Assembly: GCF_900540665.1 (NCBI RefSeq) | Contig: NZ_UQGV01000024.1 | Coordinates: forward strand, 1-23,902 | From: an uncultured Catenibacterium sp. | GTDB lineage: Bacteria > Bacillota_I > Bacilli_A > Erysipelotrichales > Coprobacillaceae | DNA: 23,902 bases | Reading direction: 5' to 3' | Shown: one piece after another, positions 1 to 5,414 of the stretch | How the letters are laid out: each line of letters starts with the position of its first letter | Position numbering within the stretch: the stretch's first letter is position 1 | The notes under the pieces: model-generated | What the model was told of the DNA's origin: nothing | The model's database searches: none | What the model saw: only the letters and a program-made list of their open reading frames with translations | Translations under genes and position numbers: made by a program

Positions 1-7
1 TCAGCAA

Positions 8-33
8 ACAGTGCTCTTAATTATTTGCACTGT
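8..33. repeat. Inverted repeat near the window edge
   Basis: ACAGTGC (8-14) and GCACTGT (27-33) form a 7-bp inverted repeat around a 12-base AT-rich loop. No T-run follows on the plus strand. It could be a terminator or recombination scar belonging to a unit that starts outside the window. Nothing else is recognised in 1-60. Confidence 0.35.
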
Positions 34-62
34 CTACTGGGAGGTCATCATATCAAACCCTC

Positions 63-290
63 TTATAAAACCTTCTTCACAAATATCTTATTGAATATAC
101 TTCTTGTAAATTCATCATCATTCATCATATTCTCTAAGTACTGATTAAAGTTCTTCTCTTTCTCTATTACTTTTTTAAAATGTGGATAACTCTCTTTAAT
201 CATCTTTCTTATTGCTGTATAAGAACTACCACTACAGTTATATTGAATAGTCTGTACATTATCGATTAATGAGAAGATAGAAACTGAATT
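63..290 (-). pseudogene. Fragment of the C-terminal end of an XRE/membrane-sensor regulator gene
   Basis: Reading the minus strand from 290 down to a TAA at 63-65 gives 75 codons that match the last 75 codons of the intact gene ending at 1097, with about 84% identical residues by hand alignment. Both copies end in NDDEFTRSIFNKIF followed by KKVL. An in-frame stop (TAA at 297-299) lies just upstream, no start codon is present, and the helix-turn-helix and membrane parts are missing, so this is a remnant rather than a gene. The copies lie exactly 1034 bp apart at their stop codons and flank the toxin-antitoxin pair, which suggests duplication or recombination between related genes. Confidence 0.85.
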
Positions 291-323
291 TCTAGATTAT
301 AATGAAAATTGGTTAGTTTAGAT

Positions 324-650
324 TTAATTCCCTATTTTACTTAAATGCTCGTCAATGTTACGACCACTATACATGACAGTAGCAATACGCACAATTTTCT
401 CTTTTACAAAAGGAATATATAGAATAACGAAGTTATCTACAGGAAGAACTCTTATGCCTCTACTGTGCCATGGTTCATCCTCATAACGGCGGTATCGTTG
501 AGGTAGTTCATCAAGAGATAAAATAGCATCCCATAAACGTTTGATTTGCTTTATTGCATTATCTGGTGAATTTAAATCAATTGAGATATACAAATAGATA
601 CTTCTTAAATCCTTGTCAGCTTGTTCAGTTAATTCTACATTGAATTTCAT
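324..650 (-). CDS. RelE/ParE-family type II toxin
   Basis: The 108-residue product has the size and pattern of RelE/ParE toxins. It has an N-terminal helical part (MKFNVELTEQADKDL), a central basic stretch (QRYRRYEDEPWHSRGIR) and a C-terminal beta region ending VMYSGRNIDEHL, where family members usually have a basic/aromatic motif. RelE proteins cleave mRNA on the ribosome and ParE proteins poison gyrase; sequence alone does not decide which applies here. Its start overlaps the antitoxin stop by four bases (ATGA), which implies translational coupling, with the antitoxin made first. The DinJ-type partner favours a RelE/YafQ-like RNase. The downstream DNA is the broken regulator copy. Confidence 0.88.
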   Translation of the reverse strand: MKFNVELTEQADKDLRSIYLYISIDLNSPDNAIKQIKRLWDAILSLDELPQRYRRYEDEPWHSRGIRVLPVDNFVILYIPFVKEKIVRIATVMYSGRNIDEHLSKIGN

Positions 651-952
651 AGGTTAAAATCTTTTCGCATTTCATCAAATGCTTGCTTTGCAGGTTTTGT
701 TTTTCCTTCTAAAATATCTGTATATCCTTTTTCTATTTTAGCATTTAATTCTTCTTTACTGAGTGCACCCATGCAAACAGGTTTTTCGTACGGTAATCGT
801 ACTTCAAAGGGAAGTCCTTTTTTTAGGACGATTTGTTTAAAAAACATATCAATTGCATTTGAAGTAGGTATGCCAAGTGCAGATAATATTGTTTCTGCCT
901 GTTCCTTTAATACGGGGTCAATTCTTGCATAAACGCTAGCTGATTTTGCCAT
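647..952 (-). CDS. RelB/DinJ-family antitoxin
   Basis: The 101-residue protein begins MAKSASVYARIDPVLKEQAE and continues with ILSALGIPTSNAIDMFFKQI. This is the ribbon-helix-helix DNA-binding part typical of DinJ/RelB antitoxins, followed by a tail (roughly residues 55-101) expected to wrap the toxin. It is the first gene of the pair and has a strong ribosome site (AAAAGGAGG, eight bases before ATG). Family members repress their own promoter, more tightly when bound to toxin, and a palindrome covering the -35 region (1008-1030) fits that. Family assignment is firm; partner specificity is inferred from the overlap. Confidence 0.9.
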   Translation of the reverse strand: MAKSASVYARIDPVLKEQAETILSALGIPTSNAIDMFFKQIVLKKGLPFEVRLPYEKPVCMGALSKEELNAKIEKGYTDILEGKTKPAKQAFDEMRKDFNL

Positions 953-996
953 AACAATGCCTCCTTTTGTTGTAATCGTCTTTGTTTCCTATTTTG

Positions 997-1025
997 ATTT
1001 TACAATGATGTATTGATATTCGCAA
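997..1025 (-). promoter_or_regulatory. Promoter of the toxin-antitoxin operon
   Basis: On the minus strand, TTGCGA (1020-1025) and TAAAAT (997-1002) are separated by exactly 17 bases and lie just upstream of the antitoxin ribosome site. Confidence 0.65.
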
Positions 1026-1030
1026 TACAT
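1008..1030. promoter_or_regulatory. Probable autorepression operator of the toxin-antitoxin pair
   Basis: ATGTATTG (1008-1015) and CAATACAT (1023-1030) form a perfect 8-bp inverted repeat with a 7-base spacer. It overlaps the -35 hexamer and part of the spacer, where a ribbon-helix-helix antitoxin would be expected to bind. Binding is inferred. Confidence 0.6.
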
Positions 1031-1073
1031 TTTACTGGAGAGTTGGCAATTTCCTTAATGTTTAATATTTCAT

Positions 1074-1098
1074 TTAAAAAGAGGGCTTAACCCCTCTT
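1074..1098 (-). terminator. Terminator of the XRE/membrane regulator gene
   Basis: AAGAGGG (1079-1085) and CCCTCTT (1092-1098) form a 7-bp stem around a 6-base loop. On the minus strand it is followed by a T-run. The stem overlaps the last bases of the stop codon of the gene. Confidence 0.7.
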
Positions 1099-2233
1099 AT
1101 AAAACCTTCTTCATAAATATCTTATTGAATATACTTCTTGTAAATTCATCATCATTCATCTTATTCTCTAAGTATTTATTGAAGTTCTTCTCATTCTCTT
1201 TTACTTTTTCAAAATGTGGATAATTCTCTTTAATCATCTTTCTAGTAGTAGTGTAGGTACTTCCACTAAAGTTATACTGAATAGATTGTACATTATCAAT
1301 TAAAGAGAAGATAGAAACAGAATTATAGATCAGGCTTTTATTGATATAAAGCCCCTCATTATGATACCAGTCTGTCGCATTGTAGTTCACAGTGAGTCTT
1401 TGATTTTTAGAATCAATTTGAAAAACATAACCGTATTCATGCAAAGGCAGACTATTTAATAAATTTCCTATATTGGAATTATTACCAATATATGGATTCT
1501 TATACTTCTTAATATTATGTATGCCACTTAACGGTCTGTTAAATACAGTTGTAGGCACAGTTTCCTCTGTATATTTCTTTGCGCTATCTACAATATAATA
1601 CTCATTAGGCGTATTCTTATTAATTCTATAAACGTTATAGAATGGGTTATAGTAGGTTGTCACATTAGAAGTCTTGGTCATATAAACATAGATAGGTGGT
1701 CTATGAGAAGTTATAACACCTACATAATCCATCAACATAAATCCACATAATATTGCAACAAATAATCCACTACTTACTAATAATCTATTTCTCTTTAACT
1801 CTTTTGATAACCCATAAACAAATACTATCATACCTACAATAGAATAAATACAACACCAACTGCTTTCCTTATCTAGTACCGCAAATGCAGCATAGCATAG
1901 AAATGCTCCAAAAATCATAATACCGATAGAAATCTTTCTATGTTCTTGGGCAAGCCTATGCTTACTATAATTAATTGTATCCTTTAGGCTCTTCTCTGTT
2001 GTTGTCATGATTTTATCTTCCGTTATATATTCACCATTGAGTAGTTCATTTAAAGAAATGTCCAAAGTTTCACTTAACGGAATCAGTAAAGACAAATCAG
2101 GCATATAGTTCCCATTCTCCCAACGTGATATTGTTTTATTACTGACACCTAATATATTTCCTAGTTGTTCTTGAGTGAGACCTTTTCTTTTTCTATTCTC
2201 AGAAATGAACTTTCCTATCTTTTTTGTATCCAT
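1097..2233 (-). CDS. XRE-family transcriptional regulator with a membrane sensor domain
   Basis: The start at 2233 (MDTKKIGKFISENRKRKG) is preferred over an upstream ATG at 2341 because GAAAGGAG lies directly before it and the XRE domain begins there. The product has 378 residues. Residues 5-62 form a Cro/CI-type helix-turn-helix (LTQEQLGNILGVSNKTISRW). Three hydrophobic segments follow at about 101-120, 126-143 and 151-173. The remaining ~200 residues, rich in Tyr and Asn, are probably outside the membrane. This suggests a one-component regulator that senses something at the cell surface and binds DNA from the membrane. The C-terminal domain is not recognised. A 75-codon copy of its 3' end lies at 63-290. 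Target genes are unknown, although the divergent promoter region carries a 12-bp palindrome. Confidence 0.82.
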   Translation of the reverse strand: MDTKKIGKFISENRKRKGLTQEQLGNILGVSNKTISRWENGNYMPDLSLLIPLSETLDISLNELLNGEYITEDKIMTTTEKSLKDTINYSKHRLAQEHRKISIGIMIFGAFLCYAAFAVLDKESSWCCIYSIVGMIVFVYGLSKELKRNRLLVSSGLFVAILCGFMLMDYVGVITSHRPPIYVYMTKTSNVTTYYNPFYNVYRINKNTPNEYYIVDSAKKYTEETVPTTVFNRPLSGIHNIKKYKNPYIGNNSNIGNLLNSLPLHEYGYVFQIDSKNQRLTVNYNATDWYHNEGLYINKSLIYNSVSIFSLIDNVQSIQYNFSGSTYTTTRKMIKENYPHFEKVKENEKNFNKYLENKMNDDEFTRSIFNKIFMKKVL

Positions 2234-2311
2234 AACGTTTCTCCTTTCATGAAAACTATAAAATAAAGCATGAAACAACAACACCCCACAAATAGCGAAT
2301 ATACTACTTTT

Positions 2312-2341
2312 ATTATATATTGTGAAGAGAACCAGGAACAA
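2312..2341 (-). promoter_or_regulatory. Promoter of the XRE/membrane regulator gene
   Basis: On the minus strand, TTGTTC (2336-2341) and TATAAT (2312-2317) are 18 bases apart, with the gene start about 80 bases further on. Confidence 0.5.
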
Positions 2342-2343
2342 TC

Positions 2344-2355
2344 CTGTATATACAG
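2344..2355. promoter_or_regulatory. Palindromic site between divergent promoters
   Basis: CTGTATATACAG is a perfect 12-bp palindrome located between the minus-strand promoter of the XRE regulator and the plus-strand promoter of the RsmH-like gene. It is a good candidate operator for the XRE protein. The assignment is inferred from position only. Confidence 0.45.
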
Positions 2356-2368
2356 AGTTTTATCTGAC

Positions 2369-2397
2369 TTGTTTATTAGCTCTATTTTCGTTAATAT
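2369..2397 (+). promoter_or_regulatory. Promoter of the RsmH-like gene
   Basis: TTGTTT (2369-2374) and TAATAT (2392-2397) are exactly 17 bases apart, with the start codon 26 bases beyond the -10 box. Confidence 0.6.
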
Positions 2398-2423
2398 AGT
2401 AGATGATGAAATGAGGTATAAAA

Positions 2424-3470
2424 ATGAGTGAACAGATACATAAAAGAAGAAAAAGATATAAGGGGACACACCCTAAAAACTTCTCAGAGAAGTATAAAGA
2501 ACTTAATCCAGAATTATATCCAGAAACAATAGAAAAGGTTATTTCTAAAGGAAGTACACCAGCAGGTATGCATATTTCTATCATGGTAGATGAAATACTA
2601 GAATTCTTAGATATTCAGCCAGGACAGGTTGGTTTAGATTGTACTTTAGGCTATGGTGGACATTCTTCTAGAATGATGGAAAAACTAGAAGGACAGGGAC
2701 ACCTTTATGGATTAGACATCGATACTATTGAAATAGAAAAAACAACAGAGAGACTAAGAAATAAAGGTTATGGAGAAGACATCTTTACTCCTATTTTGAC
2801 TAACTTTAGAAACATTGATCAAGTAAGTGAGAAGTATGAACCATTTGATTTTGTCTTGGCTGATTTAGGAGTATCTTCTATGCAGATTGATAATCCAGAA
2901 AGAGGATTCTCATATAAGAAGGATGGCCCATTGGACCTAAGACTTAACCCTAAAGCAGGTAGACCGGCTTATGAAATCTTAAAAGACTTATCAAGAGAAG
3001 AACTAGAACATATTCTTACAGAAAACTCAGATGAACCATATGCTGATATATTAGCTAAGAATATCTATTCATTCATACGTTCTGGTATGGAAGTAGAAAC
3101 AACTCAACAGCTTTATAAGATCATTGATAAGACTTTAAACTTCATAACAGATAAGAATAGAAAAGATATTGTGAATAAGACAGCTGCAAGAGTATTCCAG
3201 GCATTAAGAATAGAAGTGAATCAGGAATTTGAAGTATTATATGATTTTGTAGAGAAGCTCCCTCTTATTTTAAAGCCAGGAGGAAAGGCTGCAATTCTTA
3301 CATTCCATTCTGGAGAAGATAGAATTGTGAAGAAGTCTTTTAAGGAACTTAAGAACCTTGGTATTTATGAAGATGTATGTAGAAATGTGATTAGACCTTC
3401 TAAGGAAGAATGTCATCGTAATTCACGTGCTAAGTCTACTAAGATGAGATGGGCTATTAAAGCAAAATAG
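2424..3470 (+). CDS. RsmH/MraW-like S-adenosylmethionine methyltransferase
   Basis: The 348-residue product matches RsmH, which N4-methylates C1402 of 16S rRNA. It has the SAM-binding loop LDCTLGYGGHSSRM (about residues 72-85), the family block ADLGVSSMQIDNPERGFSY with DGPLDLRL, and ARVFQALRIEVNQE. It departs from canonical RsmH in several places. It has a basic extension of about 50 residues (MSEQIHKRRKRYKGTHPKNF) before the usual start, FHSGEDRIVK instead of FHSLEDRIVK, LDLRL instead of LDMRM, and a shortened end. The gene is not next to mraZ, ftsL or pbp genes, so it is probably a divergent paralogue rather than the division-cluster copy. Its substrate may be the same or another rRNA position. 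GAGG precedes the ATG. Confidence 0.85.
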   Translation: MSEQIHKRRKRYKGTHPKNFSEKYKELNPELYPETIEKVISKGSTPAGMHISIMVDEILEFLDIQPGQVGLDCTLGYGGHSSRMMEKLEGQGHLYGLDIDTIEIEKTTERLRNKGYGEDIFTPILTNFRNIDQVSEKYEPFDFVLADLGVSSMQIDNPERGFSYKKDGPLDLRLNPKAGRPAYEILKDLSREELEHILTENSDEPYADILAKNIYSFIRSGMEVETTQQLYKIIDKTLNFITDKNRKDIVNKTAARVFQALRIEVNQEFEVLYDFVEKLPLILKPGGKAAILTFHSGEDRIVKKSFKELKNLGIYEDVCRNVIRPSKEECHRNSRAKSTKMRWAIKAK

Positions 3471-3494
3471 AATACTTGAATATCAGATATACAA
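3401..3494 (+). repeat. Direct repeat, copy 1 (3' end of the RsmH-like gene)
   Basis: This segment recurs 350 bp downstream at 3751-3844 without gaps and with roughly nine-tenths of bases identical over 3411-3494. It includes the last codons, the stop and the first bases after the gene. Confidence 0.9.
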
Positions 3495-3504
3495 GTGTTA
3501 TACT
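3476..3504 (+). promoter_or_regulatory. Promoter of the putative antisense RNA
   Basis: TTGAAT (3476-3481) and TATACT (3499-3504) are exactly 17 bases apart, immediately after the RsmH-like stop codon. Transcription would begin near 3511. In the downstream repeat copy the -10 part is missing. Confidence 0.6.
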
Positions 3505-3510
3505 TTATTT

Positions 3511-3572
3511 GCAAATCTGAGAACAATTGCATCAAACGAAAAGGTAAGGATCTGCCAATCCTTACCTTTTCT
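3511..3572 (+). ncRNA. Putative antitoxin RNA of a par/Fst-like type I locus
   Basis: A transcript from the promoter at 3476-3504 would run about 60 bases and stop at the terminator 3539-3570. Its 5' part holds TCTGAGAACAA (3516-3526), an exact copy of 3679-3689 on the same strand. The RNA is therefore complementary to the first codons of the minus-strand toxin message, beginning at its start codon. A second shared block, CATCA (3530-3534 and 3695-3699), pairs just before the start codon. In the par locus of plasmid pAD1, RNA II is also a short convergent transcript that shares direct repeats with the toxin message and the same two-way terminator. Existence and size are inferred from promoter, repeats and terminator. 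Confidence 0.6.
3539..3570. terminator. Bidirectional terminator shared by the RsmH-like/antisense unit and the small toxin
   Basis: AAAAGGTAAGGAT (3539-3551) and ATCCTTACCTTTT (3558-3570) form a perfect 13-bp stem with a 6-base loop. The stem ends in A4 and T4, so it can act in both directions. A near-identical hairpin occurs at 3856-3887. Confidence 0.85.
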
Positions 3573-3602
3573 AACTTTTAGAGTGGTTTAACACTAGGCT
3601 AG

Positions 3603-3689
3603 TTATCGCTTAAATCTTCTGTCTAACCATTTGCATATGTAATAGACTAATACACCTGCCACGACAGATACTACTAATTCTGAGAACAA
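3603..3689 (-). CDS. Small hydrophobic peptide, putative Fst/PepA1-like type I toxin
   Basis: A 28-codon frame starts at TTG (3687-3689), nine bases after AAAGGAGG, and ends at TAA (3603-3605). The peptide has a short start, a hydrophobic helix LVVSVVAGVLVYYI (about residues 5-18) and a charged tail CKWLDRRFKR. This pattern of one membrane helix followed by a W-L-D/basic tail resembles Fst- and PepA1-type toxins, which insert into the membrane; it lacks the P-x-x-x-G motif seen in many Fst proteins. It has its own extended -10 promoter, a leader that can hide its ribosome site, and a terminator shared with a convergent short RNA. An ATG at 3695-3697 opens another frame, but with poor spacing and no membrane helix. 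Confidence 0.68.
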   Translation of the reverse strand: MFSELVVSVVAGVLVYYICKWLDRRFKR

Positions 3690-3698
3690 CTGACATCA

Positions 3699-3714
3699 CC
3701 TCCTTTCAAGGAGG
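3699..3714 (-). promoter_or_regulatory. Hairpin that can hide the toxin ribosome-binding site
   Basis: CCTCCTT and AAGGAGG lie almost back to back (plus strand 3699-3714). In the toxin message the anti-Shine-Dalgarno half comes first and can pair with the Shine-Dalgarno half, realistically as a 5-bp CCTCC/GGAGG stem with a 6-base loop. Such sequestration is typical of type I toxin leaders. Confidence 0.6.
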
Positions 3715-3728
3715 ACGATAACAAAGAT

Positions 3729-3737
3729 ATTATATCA
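3729..3737 (-). promoter_or_regulatory. Extended -10 promoter of the small peptide gene
   Basis: The minus strand reads TGATATAAT (TGnTATAAT) at 3737-3729, an ideal extended -10 element. No good -35 is visible. Transcription would start about 30 bases before the start codon. Confidence 0.6.
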
Positions 3738-3750
3738 AATTGCGTTGTTG

Positions 3751-3844
3751 AAAGGCAGAGTATCATCATAATTCACGTGCAAAGTCTACTAAGATGAGAT
3801 GGGCTATTAAAGTAAAATAGAATACTTGAATATTGGCTATACAA
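3751..3844 (+). repeat. Direct repeat, copy 2 (non-coding copy of the RsmH-like gene end)
   Basis: This copy of 3401-3494 sits upstream of the small peptide gene. After 3844 it has lost the segment that in copy 1 carries the -10 box and the toxin-complementary block, and then rejoins copy 1 at the terminator hairpin. It appears unable to make the antisense RNA. Confidence 0.85.
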
Positions 3845-3855
3845 TCATTAAAACG

Positions 3856-3887
3856 AAAAGGTAAGGATCTGGTCATCCTTACCTTTT
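3856..3887. terminator. Terminator, second copy of the 3539-3570 hairpin
   Basis: AAAAGGTAAGGAT (3856-3868) and ATCCTTACCTTTT (3875-3887) form a perfect 13-bp stem with loop CTGGTC. It lies just beyond the stop codon of the minus-strand RpiR gene, so it probably ends that transcript. Confidence 0.8.
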
Positions 3888-3901
3888 TCTGTGCTTTGTT
3901 A

Positions 3902-4693
3902 TTATTCAAGTTCTTTCAACATTTTTGCATATTCTATACATATTGTATCTGCAATCGCCATAAGTGAATAAGGGTGAGTTGCATAATCACCTCTGCTATC
4001 ATAGCGTATATATTGATCTATAAAAGGATAATCTAATTCTTTATTAGAGGTGATTAAACATATCTTAGGTTTATGACTCTGTTTCTTAAAAGGTTTTGCA
4101 CGTGGGAAAATACGATCAAAATAAGTGCCAGAATCAGAGAACAAGATAATTAAAGTCTTTTCATCCGCATTTGTAATATATTCAGCCTGATCAGCTACTT
4201 TAATGGCAGTAAATACAGGTTTAGCACTTGTTTGTAAATCATATTGCAAGTTCAATGCAACATTTTCAGAATGCATATAACCAAATGCAGCTACCTTTTG
4301 ATACTCATAAATATCATCGACTAAATCTTTAATATCATCTTCAATAGAACTCTTTTCCAACATCTCTAGATTCTCAATTACACTTCTTACATAAGAAGTA
4401 AAAATAGAATCTTCATTACGTCCTTCATAGTTAAACTTATTAGAAAATTTGATTTTTTCTACTGAAAACTTCGCAACCTGATTTTTCAACTGATTAAAAT
4501 CCCTTAAACCTATATCTCTGCAGAATCTAGAGATACTAGAATTAGACACATAACAAGCTTTCGCAAGTTCAGTTAGAGTATAGTCTTCTAAATCACGAAT
4601 ATTCTCTATCATAAATTTCGCAATCTTATAATTATTAGAGCCTTTAGGTTCACCGTTTAATGTAGATAATAAAATAATAATTAAGTTAAACAT
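3902..4693 (-). CDS. RpiR/MurR-family transcriptional regulator
   Basis: The 263-residue protein has an N-terminal HTH (about residues 20-75, TLTELAKACYVSNSSISRFC) and a C-terminal SIS sugar-phosphate-binding domain (about 100-250, with ILFSDSGTYFDR where SIS domains usually have a Ser-rich sugar-phosphate loop). Family members sense a phosphosugar and control its uptake or breakdown genes. Its likely promoter lies in a large double palindrome (4703-4738), which suggests autoregulation. The nearest sugar genes are the YieK-like deaminase at 5415 and the EIIC at 6416, which are plausible targets. The SIS loop is atypical, so ligand binding is uncertain. Confidence 0.83.
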   Translation of the reverse strand: MFNLIIILLSTLNGEPKGSNNYKIAKFMIENIRDLEDYTLTELAKACYVSNSSISRFCRDIGLRDFNQLKNQVAKFSVEKIKFSNKFNYEGRNEDSIFTSYVRSVIENLEMLEKSSIEDDIKDLVDDIYEYQKVAAFGYMHSENVALNLQYDLQTSAKPVFTAIKVADQAEYITNADEKTLIILFSDSGTYFDRIFPRAKPFKKQSHKPKICLITSNKELDYPFIDQYIRYDSRGDYATHPYSLMAIADTICIEYAKMLKELE

Positions 4694-4702
4694 GTACTCA
4701 CC

Positions 4703-4738
4703 GTCCTGGGTATAATATACCTTATTATACCATAGGAC
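4703..4738. promoter_or_regulatory. Nested palindrome over the RpiR promoter
   Basis: GGTATAATA (4709-4717) and TATTATACC (4723-4731) form a perfect 9-bp inverted repeat with a 5-base spacer. An outer pair, GTCCT (4703-4707) and AGGAC (4734-4738), is symmetric around it. On the minus strand the element contains an extended -10 (TGGTATAAT), so it is probably promoter plus operator of the RpiR gene. No T-run follows. Confidence 0.6.
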
Positions 4739-4744
4739 AGTTAC

Positions 4745-5290
4745 TTATTGCTTGATAATTATAGTATGTGAAACTAAATCATGAAAACAACGTGTATCTT
4801 TTTGGAAATAAGCATATCCAATAGAAACAAGTGTCAATGCATAAGCAACATAAGTTAAAGGATTTACAATAGAAGTGAACTGTAAAAGAGAGGCAATCTT
4901 TCTTAAATAAGAAGGAATAATAGTAATACCACCTTCAAGAAGAGTAGCACCGAGTAATTCTCTTAACATCATGTTCTTCATAGTTACATCTTTATGATCA
5001 TAATCAATGACTTTGATCTTACATATCTTCTTACCTGGAGTCTGTCCTTTCCAAATATAAAGAGGAATGAATACATAATAAAGAACTCCAATAGTAATTG
5101 CGATTAAACATACAATGAGTGCAGTGTTAAAACCATAAGAAGTTAACTCAAACATCTCTGGTTTAAACTGACTATCTTTTCTTAAAAAGAATGTGATAGG
5201 AATAGAAGCCAGCATATTAGTAATATACCAGTCAATTATTAATGCGACTGTTCTTCTTAATCTTAACTCTACAATATCCATCTTACTCAT
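4745..5290 (-). CDS. RDD-family membrane protein
   Basis: The start at 5290 (MSKMDIVELRLRRTVALIIDWY) is chosen because AGGAGG lies eight bases before it; an upstream ATG at 5353 lacks such a site. The 181-residue product shows the RDD hallmarks: Arg in LRLRRTVA, Asp in the first membrane segment (ALIIDWYITNMLA), and the pair GQTPGKKICKIKVID before further membrane segments. About four hydrophobic segments are visible. RDD proteins are small inner-membrane proteins, some implicated in ion exchange, but most have no known role. The promoter is an extended -10 (5314-5322) overlapped by a TCAATT/AATTGA inverted repeat. Confidence 0.83.
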   Translation of the reverse strand: MSKMDIVELRLRRTVALIIDWYITNMLASIPITFFLRKDSQFKPEMFELTSYGFNTALIVCLIAITIGVLYYVFIPLYIWKGQTPGKKICKIKVIDYDHKDVTMKNMMLRELLGATLLEGGITIIPSYLRKIASLLQFTSIVNPLTYVAYALTLVSIGYAYFQKDTRCFHDLVSHTIIIKQ

Positions 5291-5313
5291 ATATAAGACC
5301 TCCTGTTTATTCA

Positions 5314-5334
5314 AGTATATCAATTCATAATTGA
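5314..5334 (-). promoter_or_regulatory. Promoter and inverted repeat before the RDD gene
   Basis: The minus strand carries TGATATACT (5322-5314), an extended -10. TCAATT (5320-5325) and AATTGA (5329-5334) form an inverted repeat overlapping it, a possible operator. Confidence 0.45.
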
Positions 5335-5377
5335 TCAGTAATCTCGTTTCCAATTCTTGGAAAACCTTTCCGGAATA

Positions 5378-5406
5378 TAAAAAAAGAAAGTTCCGAAGAA
5401 CTTTCT
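5378..5406 (-). terminator. Terminator of the YieK/NagB-like gene
   Basis: AGAAAGTTC (5385-5393) and GAACTTTCT (5398-5406) form a 9-bp stem with a 4-base loop. On the minus strand it is followed by seven T residues. Confidence 0.9.
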
Positions 5407-5414
5407 ATAAAGAC

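Noticed and set aside
3611..3697. Alternative frame from ATG at 3695-3697 for the small peptide
   Set aside because: It starts too close to the Shine-Dalgarno and gives a Cys/Arg-rich peptide with no membrane helix, while the TTG frame has ideal spacing and a clear helix-plus-charged-tail pattern.
4703..4738. Nested palindrome as a terminator for the RDD gene
   Set aside because: No T-run follows on either strand, and the element contains a good extended -10, so promoter/operator is more likely.
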